A DNA stretch of 64,000 bases from the NCBI GenBank assembly GCA_012103325.1, contig WLWY01000002.1, forward strand, positions 62,001-126,000, written 5' to 3'. This DNA is from Alphaproteobacteria bacterium. GTDB lineage: Bacteria; Pseudomonadota; Alphaproteobacteria; UBA8366; GCA-2717185. The translations under genes were made by a program, and so were the position numbers. The first letter of the stretch is position 1; every line of letters begins with the position of its first letter. Under the pieces are notes generated by a model. It saw only the letters and a list, made by a program, of their open reading frames with translations. It did no database searches and was not told the DNA's origin. This document shows, in pieces, positions 8,033-16,946 of the stretch.

Positions 8033-9016
8033 ATGGCGCAGCTCGTTTTGGGGATTGGAGTCTCGCATTCGCCTATGCTGAATGCGGAGGTGGGAGACTG
8101 GCTGTTGTTCATCGAGCGGGACCGTCTTCGCGATCATCTCGATAAGGACGGCAACCCCGTGACCTATGACGATCTGCTGCGTCAGGTGGATTCGGGCATG
8201 CTGGCGAAAATTCAGCCCGAAAAGCTCGCCGCGCGCCATGCCGCCGCGATGGCGAACCTGCAGAAAATTCGAGAGACGTTGCGTGATGCCGCGCTCGATA
8301 CCTTGATCGTTGTCGGCGACGATCAGGACGAGCTCTATGACGAACGCAATACGCCGTGCATTCTGATTTATCGCGGGGAGACGATCCGCAACGTGCCGCT
8401 GGATGGCAGCAACGGGTCTGATTGGTCGAAACGATTGGCGGCACGATATTACGAAGAGACCGAGCCGCACGAGTACCCAGTCGATGCGGCGCTGGCACAT
8501 CACCTCATCGACTGCCTGATCGACCGGGAGTTCGATATCGCCTGTGCCAATGCCGTAACGCCGGGCAAGGGGGAAGGGCACGCGTTTGGGTTCGTGCATA
8601 ACAGGCTGTACGAGGGCGATACGCCACCCGTCGTGCCGATTTTCATGAACACCTATTTCCCGCCGAACCAGGCGAGCCCGCGCCGCTGCTACCGGCTGGG
8701 GCAGGCTATTGCGGAGGCGGTCGCGGCTTATCCCGGGGATGCCCGGGTCGGGATTCTTGCGTCTGGCGGCCTCAGCCATTTCACCGTCGATGAGGAACTC
8801 GATGGTGAGGTCATGCGGGCGCTCCGCGAAAAGGACGCGGCGGCATTGCAGGCCTTGCCGCGCAACAAGCTGAATGGCGGCAGTTCTGAAATCCGCAACT
8901 GGCTTTGCGCCGCGGGGGCGCTCGAACAATTACCGTTGACCTGGATGGATTATCAGCCGGGGTACAGGACGCCGGCGGGCACCGGTACGGGCCTCTGTTT
9001 TGCGGCCTGGTTCTGA
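8033..9016 (+). CDS. Extradiol ring-cleavage dioxygenase, class III LigB family
   Basis: The 327-residue product matches the LigB/catalytic-subunit fold of class III extradiol dioxygenases. It starts MAQLVLGIGVSHSPML, whose His is an expected iron ligand, has DTLIVVGDDQDELY in the middle and ILASGGLSHFTVDEEL near residue 245, where the SHF His is the usual catalytic base region. These non-haem Fe(II) enzymes open catecholic or gallate-type rings. ATG 8033 was chosen over an earlier ATG at 7967 because the family N-terminus begins at MAQLVLG. Only 26 bp separate it from the Rieske oxygenase gene. The pair therefore looks like a hydroxylate-then-cleave step for an aromatic substrate. Confidence 0.86.
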   Translation: MAQLVLGIGVSHSPMLNAEVGDWLLFIERDRLRDHLDKDGNPVTYDDLLRQVDSGMLAKIQPEKLAARHAAAMANLQKIRETLRDAALDTLIVVGDDQDELYDERNTPCILIYRGETIRNVPLDGSNGSDWSKRLAARYYEETEPHEYPVDAALAHHLIDCLIDREFDIACANAVTPGKGEGHAFGFVHNRLYEGDTPPVVPIFMNTYFPPNQASPRRCYRLGQAIAEAVAAYPGDARVGILASGGLSHFTVDEELDGEVMRALREKDAAALQALPRNKLNGGSSEIRNWLCAAGALEQLPLTWMDYQPGYRTPAGTGTGLCFAAWF

Positions 9017-9042
9017 ATGGCCCTGTTTTTGGAGAACGAGAC

Positions 9043-10332
9043 ATGTTGAGTCGTGAAGACAATGAATATCTGACCCGGACAGGGCCTGGCGCACCGATGG
9101 GCAATTTCATGCGCCGTTTCTGGATGCCGTTCATGCTCAGCGATGAGATCGCCGAACCCGATTGCCCGCCCGTGCGGGTCACGCTGTTGGGCGAGGATCT
9201 GCTGGCGTTTCGCGACAGCAAAGGGCGTGCGGCCCTGGTCGATCAGTTTTGTCCGCATCGGCGGGTCAGCCTGTTCTTCGGGCGCAACGAGGATTGCGGC
9301 ATCCGCTGCGTTTATCACGGCTGGAAATTCGACGCGGACGGCAATTGTGTCGACATGCCTTCGGAGCCGGCGGACAGCACCTATAAGGACAAGGTGAAAC
9401 TGAAGTCCTATCCGGTGCGCGAGAAGGCTGGGATCGTCTGGGCTTATATGGGGCCGGTGGACAAGCAGAGCGATCTGCCGGAACTGGAATGGATGAATGT
9501 GCCGGACGATCACCTCTATGTGTCGCGCTGGATACAGCAATGTAATTTCGTACAGGCCGTAGAGGGCGAGATCGACTCCGCGCATGTCAGCTTCCTGCAC
9601 CGGAAATTGGAAAATGACGCGCAGAACAAGGCGGCGCTGACCGGTGCGTTCTTTGCCAACGACACCGCCCCGAAATGGAAGGTTACCGAGAGCGATTTCG
9701 GGATGACTCTAGGTGCGCGGCGGAAGGTCGAGAACGGCCGGTTCTACTGGCGGATGAATCAGTGGCTTTATCCGTTCTATACGATGATCGCGCCGGTGCC
9801 CGGCGAAGCGCGGACGGTTCGAATGTGGGTTCCGGTCGACGACGGCCGCTGCAATATCATCTGCATCAGCTATCGCAACGACAAACCGCTCTCTGAACAG
9901 GAACTGCACAACTGGCAAACGGGTGCCGCCGGTCACGCGGCGCGCATTCCCGGCACTCTGACGCCGATTGCCAATCTGGATAACGACTACAATATTGACC
10001 GCGAACTTCAGGCGGCGGAATCCTTTACCGGCATCACCGGTATCCGGGCGCAGGACGCGGCGATGACCGAAAGCCCAGGCCGTATCGTCGACCGCTCGCA
10101 GGAGCATCTCGCCACCTCCGACACCGCGATCATTCAGATGCGGAAGCTGCTGATCGACGGTGCCCGGAACTTGGAGAAGGGGATCGAACCGGCGGCGGCG
10201 CAGGATGGTGCGATCTACCGCGTTCGGTCCCACTCGGTGGTTATCGATGAAGAGATCGATTTCGACGACCGGGCGGACATCCTGGAGGATATGCGCGTTA
10301 CGGCCGGCGTGGGAACGCAAGCCGCGGAGTGA
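9043..10332 (+). CDS. Rieske-type aromatic ring-hydroxylating oxygenase, large subunit
   Basis: The 429-residue protein has a Rieske [2Fe-2S] domain with CPH (in DQFCPHRRVS) and CVYH (in IRCVYHGWKF) separated by 16-17 residues. A C-terminal catalytic domain carries the mononuclear iron motif EGEIDSAHVSFLH, of DxxHxxxxH type. It resembles phthalate 4,5-dioxygenase and O-demethylase oxygenases. These need a separate reductase, and none is encoded nearby. GGAGAACGAG precedes ATG 9043. It is co-directional with the LigB-type gene and ends 1 bp from the stop of the convergent flavoprotein. The likely role is hydroxylation or demethylation of an aromatic ring ahead of cleavage. Confidence 0.9.
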   Translation: MLSREDNEYLTRTGPGAPMGNFMRRFWMPFMLSDEIAEPDCPPVRVTLLGEDLLAFRDSKGRAALVDQFCPHRRVSLFFGRNEDCGIRCVYHGWKFDADGNCVDMPSEPADSTYKDKVKLKSYPVREKAGIVWAYMGPVDKQSDLPELEWMNVPDDHLYVSRWIQQCNFVQAVEGEIDSAHVSFLHRKLENDAQNKAALTGAFFANDTAPKWKVTESDFGMTLGARRKVENGRFYWRMNQWLYPFYTMIAPVPGEARTVRMWVPVDDGRCNIICISYRNDKPLSEQELHNWQTGAAGHAARIPGTLTPIANLDNDYNIDRELQAAESFTGITGIRAQDAAMTESPGRIVDRSQEHLATSDTAIIQMRKLLIDGARNLEKGIEPAAAQDGAIYRVRSHSVVIDEEIDFDDRADILEDMRVTAGVGTQAAE

Positions 10333-10333
10333 T

Positions 10334-11818
10334 CTACAGTGGCGTTAGTTTCACCGCTTCCATCGCCGCGTTTCGGCCGCCAATGAAGCACTCCGCGAGA
10401 TTGCTCCCTCCTAATATATAAATGGCCAAACACGCTGCCGAGTTCGCCGGCGGCGTAGAGGCGCGGGATTGCCTTGCCGTAGACATCAATGATGCGCTGG
10501 CGGGCGTCATGCACGGGGCCGCCTTGCGTATTCGAGACAATGGGCCAGATTTCGCTGTAGTAGAAGGGCGGTGTTGCAATTGGCATCATGCTGATCGGCG
10601 GGCGGCGATGGTCGTCATCGAGTTCATTTGCACAGAATCCATTCCATGTATCGAGCGTGGCGATAAGTCGGTCTTCGTCGGCCTTCATACCGGAGGCCAG
10701 TTCCGACACGCTGTGTGCTGTTTTCAGGATGTCGTTTTTGGCCTCACGCAGATTGTCCGCGCTCCAATCGAGCGAGACGTCGCGCTGATTATAGAGCGGC
10801 TGACCAATGGCGTACTGCTTGCGGCCTTCTTCATCGATGAGTAGCCACGCCGGAATACGCGGATAGTCCTGGGTCTCCGGCCGGAAGCGTTCGAACGGCC
10901 GGTGTCCCGTATCCTGCATGTAGGGTTCGTATTCGTTCATGAAGCGCCGGCCGTCCCGGTCCAGCAGGATCCACGGTATTTTTACGTCGCGGGTCTGGCC
11001 TTCGTTGGGACGCCAGTCGGGAACGCGCTTTGTGCGAATGCCGAACGGGTAGCCGTCGATCCGGAAACCATAGGTCCCGTGATAGTGCCACATGTGCCAG
11101 ATATCCGCGCCCAGATCCTGCGCCATGCGGATGCCGTCGCCGGTGTTGCCGGCGAGGCCGTACTGACGACGGGCTTACCCTGCCAGAACTGTTTCTGCAT
11201 ATCGGGATTGGCCTCGAAACCACCGCAGGCGAGGATAACCCCACGGCAGGCGCGGATCGATTGAGTCTTGCCCTCACAGCCGGCAATAACGCCCTCGACA
11301 ACACCATCCTGATTGGCGATGAGGCAGGTTACCGGGCTGTTCGTGCGGACCTCGATGCCACGCATCCGGAGGTTCCGGTCGACCACGTTGAACAGCCGTC
11401 CGCCACCGGGCATGCCGCGCACTTGCGGGTAACCGTTGGCAGGATCGAAATCCGGCACATTTTCGACGGTGAAATAGCCGAAGGTTGCTTGCCCGGGGAA
11501 GGGGTAAGTACCGGGCGCCTCCCGAAGCTGGGTCTGAGCGCCCACCGCTGCCGCCAGGGACTCGACGAATTCGGAAATTTCCGTCATCCCCTCGGCCAAG
11601 GGGCGTAGCGTTTCGTCGGGCGTAGTCCCGGCGCAGGTCGCCTGGAGATAGGCGAAGGCATCATCGGCATTTTGGGCGACCCGTACCGATCCCGCCGAAC
11701 AGACCGAGATGCCGCCCGGATCCGGCATTTTTTCGAGCACCAGGGTTCGGGCACCCTGATCATGTGCGGTGATGGCCGCCGCGCCGCCGGCGAAGCCGCA
11801 GCCGACGACAAGGGGCAT
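10334..11818 (-). pseudogene. FAD-dependent oxidoreductase (fumarate reductase/KstD-type flavoprotein), two frameshifts
   Basis: Three frames join into a protein of about 495 residues. Frame 1 (11818 to about 11163) has the FAD motif VVGCGFAGGAA and TLVLEKMPDPGG. Frame 2 (about 11162 to 10430) starts YGLAGNTGDGIRMAQDLGA and runs to LYAAGELGSVFGHLY. Frame 3 ends ILGGSNLAECFIGGRNAA. The first break fits loss of one base near 11163. The second fits loss of one TA unit in TTATATATTA near 10420. The family oxidises or reduces C-C bonds in steroids, fumarate or tricarballylate. The last gene of the minus-strand set mlrC-like, ectC-like, SDR. Start could also be 11830. Confidence 0.78.
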
Positions 11819-11896
11819 CGGTTTCCTCATCCCACCGTTCCGGAACGGCGGGGGTGCGTCGTAACTCGGCCATGTTTTTTCCCTCGCTCGGCCCGT

Positions 11897-12826
11897 TTAC
11901 TTCGGATCTTCTTTCGGTGCGATATTGGGGATGCCCTGCATCAGCCCTTCGGGAACCATGCTCAACAATTCGTCGACCGAGAACATGCCGTCATCGTCCT
12001 GCTTGAAAATCGAGCGGGCTTCCTCCCCGAAATAGTAGGTATGAATGCGCGACCGTTCGGCGTGAAAGAGTTGACCGTTGACGTCTTCGGCCGCATCGGT
12101 TGCAAGGTAGGCCACCATCGGCGCGACGAATTCCGGTCCGGGCATCGCCATGCGGGAGTCGTATTGCGCCTGCGTCAGAAGTCCGGCATCGAGACGCCGC
12201 TTCCAACCCGCGATGACAGCATCGTTCACAGTCATGCGCGTCGCCGCCATCGGGCACATGGCGTTTGCGGTAATGCCGTAGCGGCCGCACTCGCGTGCGA
12301 TGGAGCGCGTCAGCCCGATAATCCCGGCCTTTGCAGCCGAATAATTGCATTGGCCTATTGCGCCCTTGAAGGCGTCGGAGGAGAAATTGATGATCCGCCC
12401 GTGCCGTTCGGTCCGCATGACCTTGGTGGCATGGTGGCACATGTTCCAGTGGCCTTTTAGATGTACGGAAATGACCGCATCGAAATCATCCTCGGTCATG
12501 TTCCAGATCATACGCTCGCGCAACATGCCGGCGACGTTCACCAGAATGTCGAGTTTGCCGTACGTATCGACGCATTGCTTCACCATGCGCCCGGCGTTGG
12601 CGTATTCGGCAACGGAATCGTAATTCGCGATAGCGGTACCGCCCGCGACCTTGATCTCCGCTACGACGTCATCTGCTGGAGCGCCTTCCTCCGACTCGCC
12701 GCCGCGGCCGACGCCAGGGTCGTTGACGATCACACTGGCACCTTCCTTGGCCAGCAATAGCGCGACTTCCTTGCCAATGCCCCGGCCCGCGCCGGTGACG
12801 ATGGCTGATTTTCCTTCGAGATTCAT
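11897..12826 (-). CDS. SDR family oxidoreductase, 17beta-HSD4/FabG-like
   Basis: A 309-residue SDR with TGAGRGIGKEVA at the N-terminus, the active-site set S-NYSAAK (FSSDAFKGAIGQCNYSAAKAG) and a C-terminal extension of about 50 residues beyond the core (YYFGEEARSIFKQDDDG). The insert DPGVGRGGESEEGAPADDVV after the first beta-strand is characteristic of hydroxyacyl-CoA dehydrogenase domains of multifunctional enzyme 2 and its stand-alone relatives. A likely reaction is NAD(P)-dependent oxidation of a 3-hydroxyacyl or secondary alcohol group. It lies 98 bp downstream of the EctC-like gene and 78 bp upstream of the flavoprotein, on the same strand. Confidence 0.88.
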   Translation of the reverse strand: MNLEGKSAIVTGAGRGIGKEVALLLAKEGASVIVNDPGVGRGGESEEGAPADDVVAEIKVAGGTAIANYDSVAEYANAGRMVKQCVDTYGKLDILVNVAGMLRERMIWNMTEDDFDAVISVHLKGHWNMCHHATKVMRTERHGRIINFSSDAFKGAIGQCNYSAAKAGIIGLTRSIARECGRYGITANAMCPMAATRMTVNDAVIAGWKRRLDAGLLTQAQYDSRMAMPGPEFVAPMVAYLATDAAEDVNGQLFHAERSRIHTYYFGEEARSIFKQDDDGMFSVDELLSMVPEGLMQGIPNIAPKEDPK

Positions 12827-12924
12827 GGGATACCCCTCAAACGTTTCCTGAGAATTCTATGTTGAGGGTATTCGGGCAGGGTAATCCTTGTCTACCGGGG
12901 GCAGCCTTTGTGCCTGAGCGCCAA

Positions 12925-13314
12925 TCAGCTTGTGATTGGATAAGCGCCGTCGTCGTCATGCACCTCACCGCCGGCCAGAGGTGGGTTGAATACACAGATC
13001 ATGCGGATCGCTGTCTTGCAGATGATGCGGTGCCGCTCGTGCTGGTCGAGACAGTACATCACACCAGGCTTCAGCTCATGAGTGACGCCGGTATCCAGCT
13101 CTTCCAGAACACCTTCGCCTTCGATGATGTAGTTCGCCTCAATATGGTTTTTGTAGTGCAGTGGCGCTGTTTCGCCGGCCTTCATGCGGATGTCGGAAAG
13201 TGTGAAACCGACACCGTCTTCGGCAAGCAGAAAACGCCGTGTAACCGCGCGGCCATTTCCCAGCATGGTTTCGTTCTTACTGCCTGCGAGGCCTTCGTAA
13301 GTTTTTACGATCAT
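12925..13314 (-). CDS. L-ectoine synthase-like cupin (orphan EctC homologue)
   Basis: The 129-residue product matches EctC along its whole length: MIVKTYEGLAGS, RRFLLAEDGVGFTLSD, YKNHIEANYIIEGEG, MYCLDQHERH, MICVFNPPLAGGEVHD. Residues E59, Y87 and H95 sit where the metal ligands of characterised ectoine synthases fall (family knowledge). EctC cyclises N-gamma-acetyl-diaminobutyrate to ectoine. However, no ectA, ectB or ectD is visible in the window, and the partner gene is an M81 protein. The start at 13314 overlaps the upstream stop (13311) by 4 bp, so translation is probably coupled. The substrate may be another N-acyl amine. The fold assignment is firm; the role is not. Confidence 0.82.
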   Translation of the reverse strand: MIVKTYEGLAGSKNETMLGNGRAVTRRFLLAEDGVGFTLSDIRMKAGETAPLHYKNHIEANYIIEGEGVLEELDTGVTHELKPGVMYCLDQHERHRIICKTAIRMICVFNPPLAGGEVHDDDGAYPITS

Positions 13315-14819
13315 GGATGGCCCCCTCCCCAGACCGGGCCTAACGGATTCAGTCGCATGCCTTTGCGCAGCCGCTTCCACGGCAGGTCGGCGGGATCGGC
13401 GATCATCGGGCCGGGGGCGGCGCAGACGAGGATTTCTTCGGCGATGGGCGCGAAGTCGGCGCGGAAATGGACCGAGCTTTTGTTGACCAGGATCTTCTCT
13501 TCCGTCGGTTCGATACCGACGAAGCGGTACATTGCCTGATCCGCCATCTGCACCTTGTTGCAGGCGAGCACCACACGGGTACCACCGATGCGGACGCAGG
13601 CTGAGGGGCCGAGATTGAATTCCGCCCCCTTGTAGAATGGGCCGGTGGCGTCGAAGCGGCCATCATGCAGCTGTTCGACGGTACACAACGCCTCGAAGGG
13701 TTCGTCGCCGTCGACGCCGGAATGGCCGCCGAAGGTCAGATTGACTTCTGCGCCCACGCCGGCGCGATGGGCGATCTCGGCCGCCGCCCGATCGATCATT
13801 AGGCCCAGCGAAGCTTTCTCGGCGCGGTTCTCGACTAGGGCGCGGAGCATGCCGGCGGTATTGGAGTCGCCACCAGCGCCGGGATTGTCCTGCGTATCGG
13901 CGATGACAATGGGGCGGCTCGCGGTGGCGGCAAGGCGCATCGCTTCCAGCACGCCGGCATCGGGATCGAAGATCGTGCCGCTGAACACGCTTTCCAGGCC
14001 GTTCACGTCCCCGGCCAACCGTTCACATGCCGCTCGCGTTGCAGCCGCGTCCCAGCCATAGGCGAAGACCGATGGCCCGCAATGGTGAATATCGGCGGCG
14101 GGAAAGCCCGGCGTGAAGGAGGTATGGATGACGCCGTCGGTTTCTCTATCGGGCAGCGTGTCGTACAGGCCCTGAGCCGGCTGCATCATGGTGCACTGCC
14201 AGTGCAGCGGGATCAGGAACTGCATCTGCTCGAACGCCTTCGCGGGTTTCCGGCCTTGTCGGAGAATCTCATCCAGCAGACGGGCAGTACGCGCGCCGGT
14301 ATCCGCCATATCGACATGCGGATAGGTGCGATAGGCGACCAGCAGGTCGGCGTGGGTAATCATCTCCGGCGTCGTATTACAGTGCAGATCGAGGCTGGCA
14401 ACCAGCGGTATGTCCGGGCCGATGAGCGCGCGTACGCGGCGCAGCAATTCGCCCTCGCCATCCTGTAAATGCTCGGTCACCATCGCACCGTGCAGGCAGA
14501 GATAGATTGCGTCGTAGGGCGGAGCAGCTCTCAGCCCATCGAGGATCGATCCGCAAATATGCTCATAGGCATGCTCGGTCACCACGTCCGACGGCGACGC
14601 GGCACCCCAGGTAAGGGCATGCGTGTGATGGCCGAGCGCCTCGATCTGATCGATGAAGCCTGAGATCGGAATGTTCTTGTCCTTGAAGCGCGAATACAGG
14701 TCTGGTCCAGTGGTCAATGGTGGAAAGCCACCGCCGGTCTGGAAGGCGTTAAGGTCGGCCTTGCTCGGCGCGAAGGTATTGGTCTCGTGTTGAATGCCGC
14801 CGACAGCGATGAGCGCCAT
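13311..14819 (-). CDS. M81 family metallopeptidase, MlrC (microcystinase C)-like
   Basis: The 502-residue protein begins MALIAVGGIQHETNTFAP. It contains the M81 landmarks GGIQHETNTF, YLCLHGAMVTE, ASLDLHCNTT and ADTQDNPGAGGDSNT, with conserved Asp and His suited to Zn binding. Despite the name, most relatives are not peptide-toxin enzymes. They sit in catabolic clusters and probably cleave small amides or amidines (inference). ATG 14819 has GGGGAGAG immediately upstream. It is the first gene of a minus-strand operon with the EctC-like cupin, an SDR and a flavoprotein. A combined job in degradation of an ectoine-like or other N-containing small molecule is possible. Confidence 0.88.
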   Translation of the reverse strand: MALIAVGGIQHETNTFAPSKADLNAFQTGGGFPPLTTGPDLYSRFKDKNIPISGFIDQIEALGHHTHALTWGAASPSDVVTEHAYEHICGSILDGLRAAPPYDAIYLCLHGAMVTEHLQDGEGELLRRVRALIGPDIPLVASLDLHCNTTPEMITHADLLVAYRTYPHVDMADTGARTARLLDEILRQGRKPAKAFEQMQFLIPLHWQCTMMQPAQGLYDTLPDRETDGVIHTSFTPGFPAADIHHCGPSVFAYGWDAAATRAACERLAGDVNGLESVFSGTIFDPDAGVLEAMRLAATASRPIVIADTQDNPGAGGDSNTAGMLRALVENRAEKASLGLMIDRAAAEIAHRAGVGAEVNLTFGGHSGVDGDEPFEALCTVEQLHDGRFDATGPFYKGAEFNLGPSACVRIGGTRVVLACNKVQMADQAMYRFVGIEPTEEKILVNKSSVHFRADFAPIAEEILVCAAPGPMIADPADLPWKRLRKGMRLNPLGPVWGGGHP

Positions 14820-14950
14820 GGAACTCTCCCCAGTTGAACGCATCGCCGCGCGACGCAAGTATCCGTTTATAGCCGGATCACGGCGAGAGATCGAACCTGA
14901 ACTCCGTGTCGCCGAGCAAGCTTGCTTTGTTGGCGCGCATGGCGGCGCTC

Positions 14951-15000
14951 AACTTGTTCGCCCTTATCGCGGTATGGCATAGTTTGCGCTTGAACAAGTT
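14951..15000. promoter_or_regulatory. 9-bp inverted repeat in the divergent control region
   Basis: AACTTGTTC (14951-14959) and its exact reverse complement GAACAAGTT (14992-15000) lie 32 bp apart in the 256-bp non-coding gap between the M81 gene and the exported helical protein. The arrangement could be a two-site operator or a long-loop hairpin. No regulator gene is nearby, so the function is unassigned. Confidence 0.35.
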
Positions 15001-15075
15001 CGCTCGGCTAATTCACGGGCTCATACGTGTTTCCCCTCGCTGGCCCTCCGTCAAGAATGAATAGGGAGAATAATC

Positions 15076-16869
15076 GTGCGCCATTGCTTCCGCGCCGTCC
15101 ATTTGCTTGCTGCCATCATCCTTACGCCAGCCGCGTTCGCACAGACGACACCCGCGGATTCTGCCATTAAGGGCGCTGTCTACGACATCGGCCGTGCGGA
15201 GCAGCAATTGAAGTCGCTGACGCCGTCCCGAAAAGCGAATATCAAGCGTTTGCAGCGCTCAATGCAGATGACGGGGCAGCGGCTAGACAGCTCTTCCAAC
15301 AAATCCCATGCGTCCTGGACCGAAGCAAAACAGCGGCTCGATGCCGTCAACAACGCACTTGCGACCCTGGCTGGAGGCGGGGCGGCGCCAACCAGTTCGC
15401 CGCCGGCAGCCGCGGCAACGCAATCCGCACCCAAGGCGACGCAAACCGCGCCCAAGGTAACACAGCCACCTGTCGCGGCTGCGGATCCGGCAATCGGCAG
15501 AGCGCAGCGCGAGATGAAATTGGTCGAGGCGCAGGTGCGGAATTTGCGGCCAAGCGACAGCCGCGGCGCGTTACGGCAGTTAAAGGAACTTTTCCGTATC
15601 GGCGGTTATCTGTCGAAGGTCAAAGACCGTTCCCAGCCAGCATTCAAACAGGCGGCGCAGCAATATGGGGGGATCAAGCAGACCTTGGTCAATCATATGG
15701 TGAAGATCGAACAGAACCGCTTGGTAAACCTTGCAGGCAAACTCGATAAGATGCGGCCCGTCGATTACGCCAATGCCGGCAAGGTGCAGTCCGGACGGAA
15801 AGCGCTGGTCGATATCGACAAGAATTTGAAGGCTCTAGGCGCGGCTAAAGACCCCGGGGTGCAGGGCGTAGCGGGGCGGCTGCACAAGATTGCGGATATT
15901 TACGAACAGCGAATCGCCAAGCACAACGCACAGCAGGCCGAGCTGGGCGATGTGTCCGGTAAACTGGCGGCACTTCAGCAACGCTTTCACAAGATCCGCG
16001 TGCCGGGGCGTATCGTGCATCCGGCGACAAAAGAAACCGTTCGCGGCTTTATCGCGTCCGTGAACGCGGTCAAAAAGCACATCGCGGAAGACAACGCTTA
16101 TATTAAGTCGATAGACGGCAAGGCGACGCTCAACGTGAAGGACGGCAACTCCTTCCGTTCCTTGCGTGCCGGGCTACAGGGCAGCAAGCCGCAAGAATTG
16201 CGGCGTGTTATGGACACAGTGAACGCTGAGATGGATTTGAACGTCGACCAAGCGCTCAGCACGGCTAAATTCTATATCGAGACGGATCCGAACGACGTTA
16301 ATCACCGAAACAACCGGCTGACCGGTGAGGGTAAATACGACGAAGGGCTGAAGACGCTCGCGGCGGCGAAGCAGACCGTCAATTTGGCTGTGCTGTACGA
16401 CAAGGAAAGTGGCCGCGCGAATCCGCCGAACCGTCAGCCGCAGATCGAGCAAGTCGATGTCGCTACAAAGAGTTTCAAGGAAAAGTTCATCGTCGCTCTA
16501 AACGGGGTACGGATGCCCGAGGCGCGCTCCAAGGACGACAAGCTGCACGATGCTGTTGCGAGCGTATTCGCGACGAAGAAATACGGATATGCCTTTGAGC
16601 GCGTGGTGATCAATGCACCGCTCAAACGCGTCAAACAGAAGACCGGCAACATTCGCGGCACGGTCAAATCGGCCACGGTCACCGTTTATGAATATGAATG
16701 GGATCAGTTTCAGGCAACCACGGCCGAAAAGGTTGGCGATAAGTATTACTTGTTCGCCAATAGCTTCAAATATTACTACTCCGGCGATCCGCAAACGCAG
16801 ATCAAGACCTGGATTCTGACCCAGCGGTTCAAGTCCTCGCAGATCTTGAAAGAGAACATCAACGAATAG
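15076..16869 (+). CDS. Exported helical repeat protein of unknown function
   Basis: A 597-residue protein with a signal peptide (HLLAAIILTPAAFAQ), so periplasmic or exported. I do not recognise the family. Residues about 30-95 and 135-205 look like two copies of one helical unit (DIGRAEQQLKSLTPSRKANI versus AIGRAQREMKLVEAQVRNL), joined by a low-complexity Ala/Pro/Gln/Thr linker with repeats of APKVTQ type. More long helices, probably coiled coil, follow to about 360. The C-terminal 200 residues look globular, with many Tyr and Lys (YEYEWDQF, ANSFKYYYSG). The start is GTG with AGGGAGAATAATC in front. A GC-rich hairpin follows the stop. An envelope structural or scaffold role is possible. Confidence 0.7.
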   Translation: MRHCFRAVHLLAAIILTPAAFAQTTPADSAIKGAVYDIGRAEQQLKSLTPSRKANIKRLQRSMQMTGQRLDSSSNKSHASWTEAKQRLDAVNNALATLAGGGAAPTSSPPAAAATQSAPKATQTAPKVTQPPVAAADPAIGRAQREMKLVEAQVRNLRPSDSRGALRQLKELFRIGGYLSKVKDRSQPAFKQAAQQYGGIKQTLVNHMVKIEQNRLVNLAGKLDKMRPVDYANAGKVQSGRKALVDIDKNLKALGAAKDPGVQGVAGRLHKIADIYEQRIAKHNAQQAELGDVSGKLAALQQRFHKIRVPGRIVHPATKETVRGFIASVNAVKKHIAEDNAYIKSIDGKATLNVKDGNSFRSLRAGLQGSKPQELRRVMDTVNAEMDLNVDQALSTAKFYIETDPNDVNHRNNRLTGEGKYDEGLKTLAAAKQTVNLAVLYDKESGRANPPNRQPQIEQVDVATKSFKEKFIVALNGVRMPEARSKDDKLHDAVASVFATKKYGYAFERVVINAPLKRVKQKTGNIRGTVKSATVTVYEYEWDQFQATTAEKVGDKYYLFANSFKYYYSGDPQTQIKTWILTQRFKSSQILKENINE

Positions 16870-16890
16870 GCCTTACCGACGGGCATTTGT

Positions 16891-16907
16891 GCGGCGCGGG
16901 CCGCCGC
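16891..16907 (+). terminator. GC-rich hairpin after the exported helical protein
   Basis: GCGGCG, a 5-base loop and CGCCGC form a strong stem 22 bp after the stop at 16869. There is no clear T run after it, so it may be a weak or factor-dependent terminator or simply a stabilising hairpin. Confidence 0.35.
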
Positions 16908-16946
16908 GCTAGATTCCTAATGCGGAATGATAAGAGGGCCTGAGCG

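Noticed and set aside
7625..8929. 434-codon minus-strand frame over the LigB-type gene
   Set aside because: It overlaps two supported genes and its composition is typical of a complementary-frame artefact.
12925..13314. Calling the cupin a genuine ectC of an ectoine operon
   Set aside because: No ectA, ectB or ectD flank it, and it is coupled to an M81 gene.
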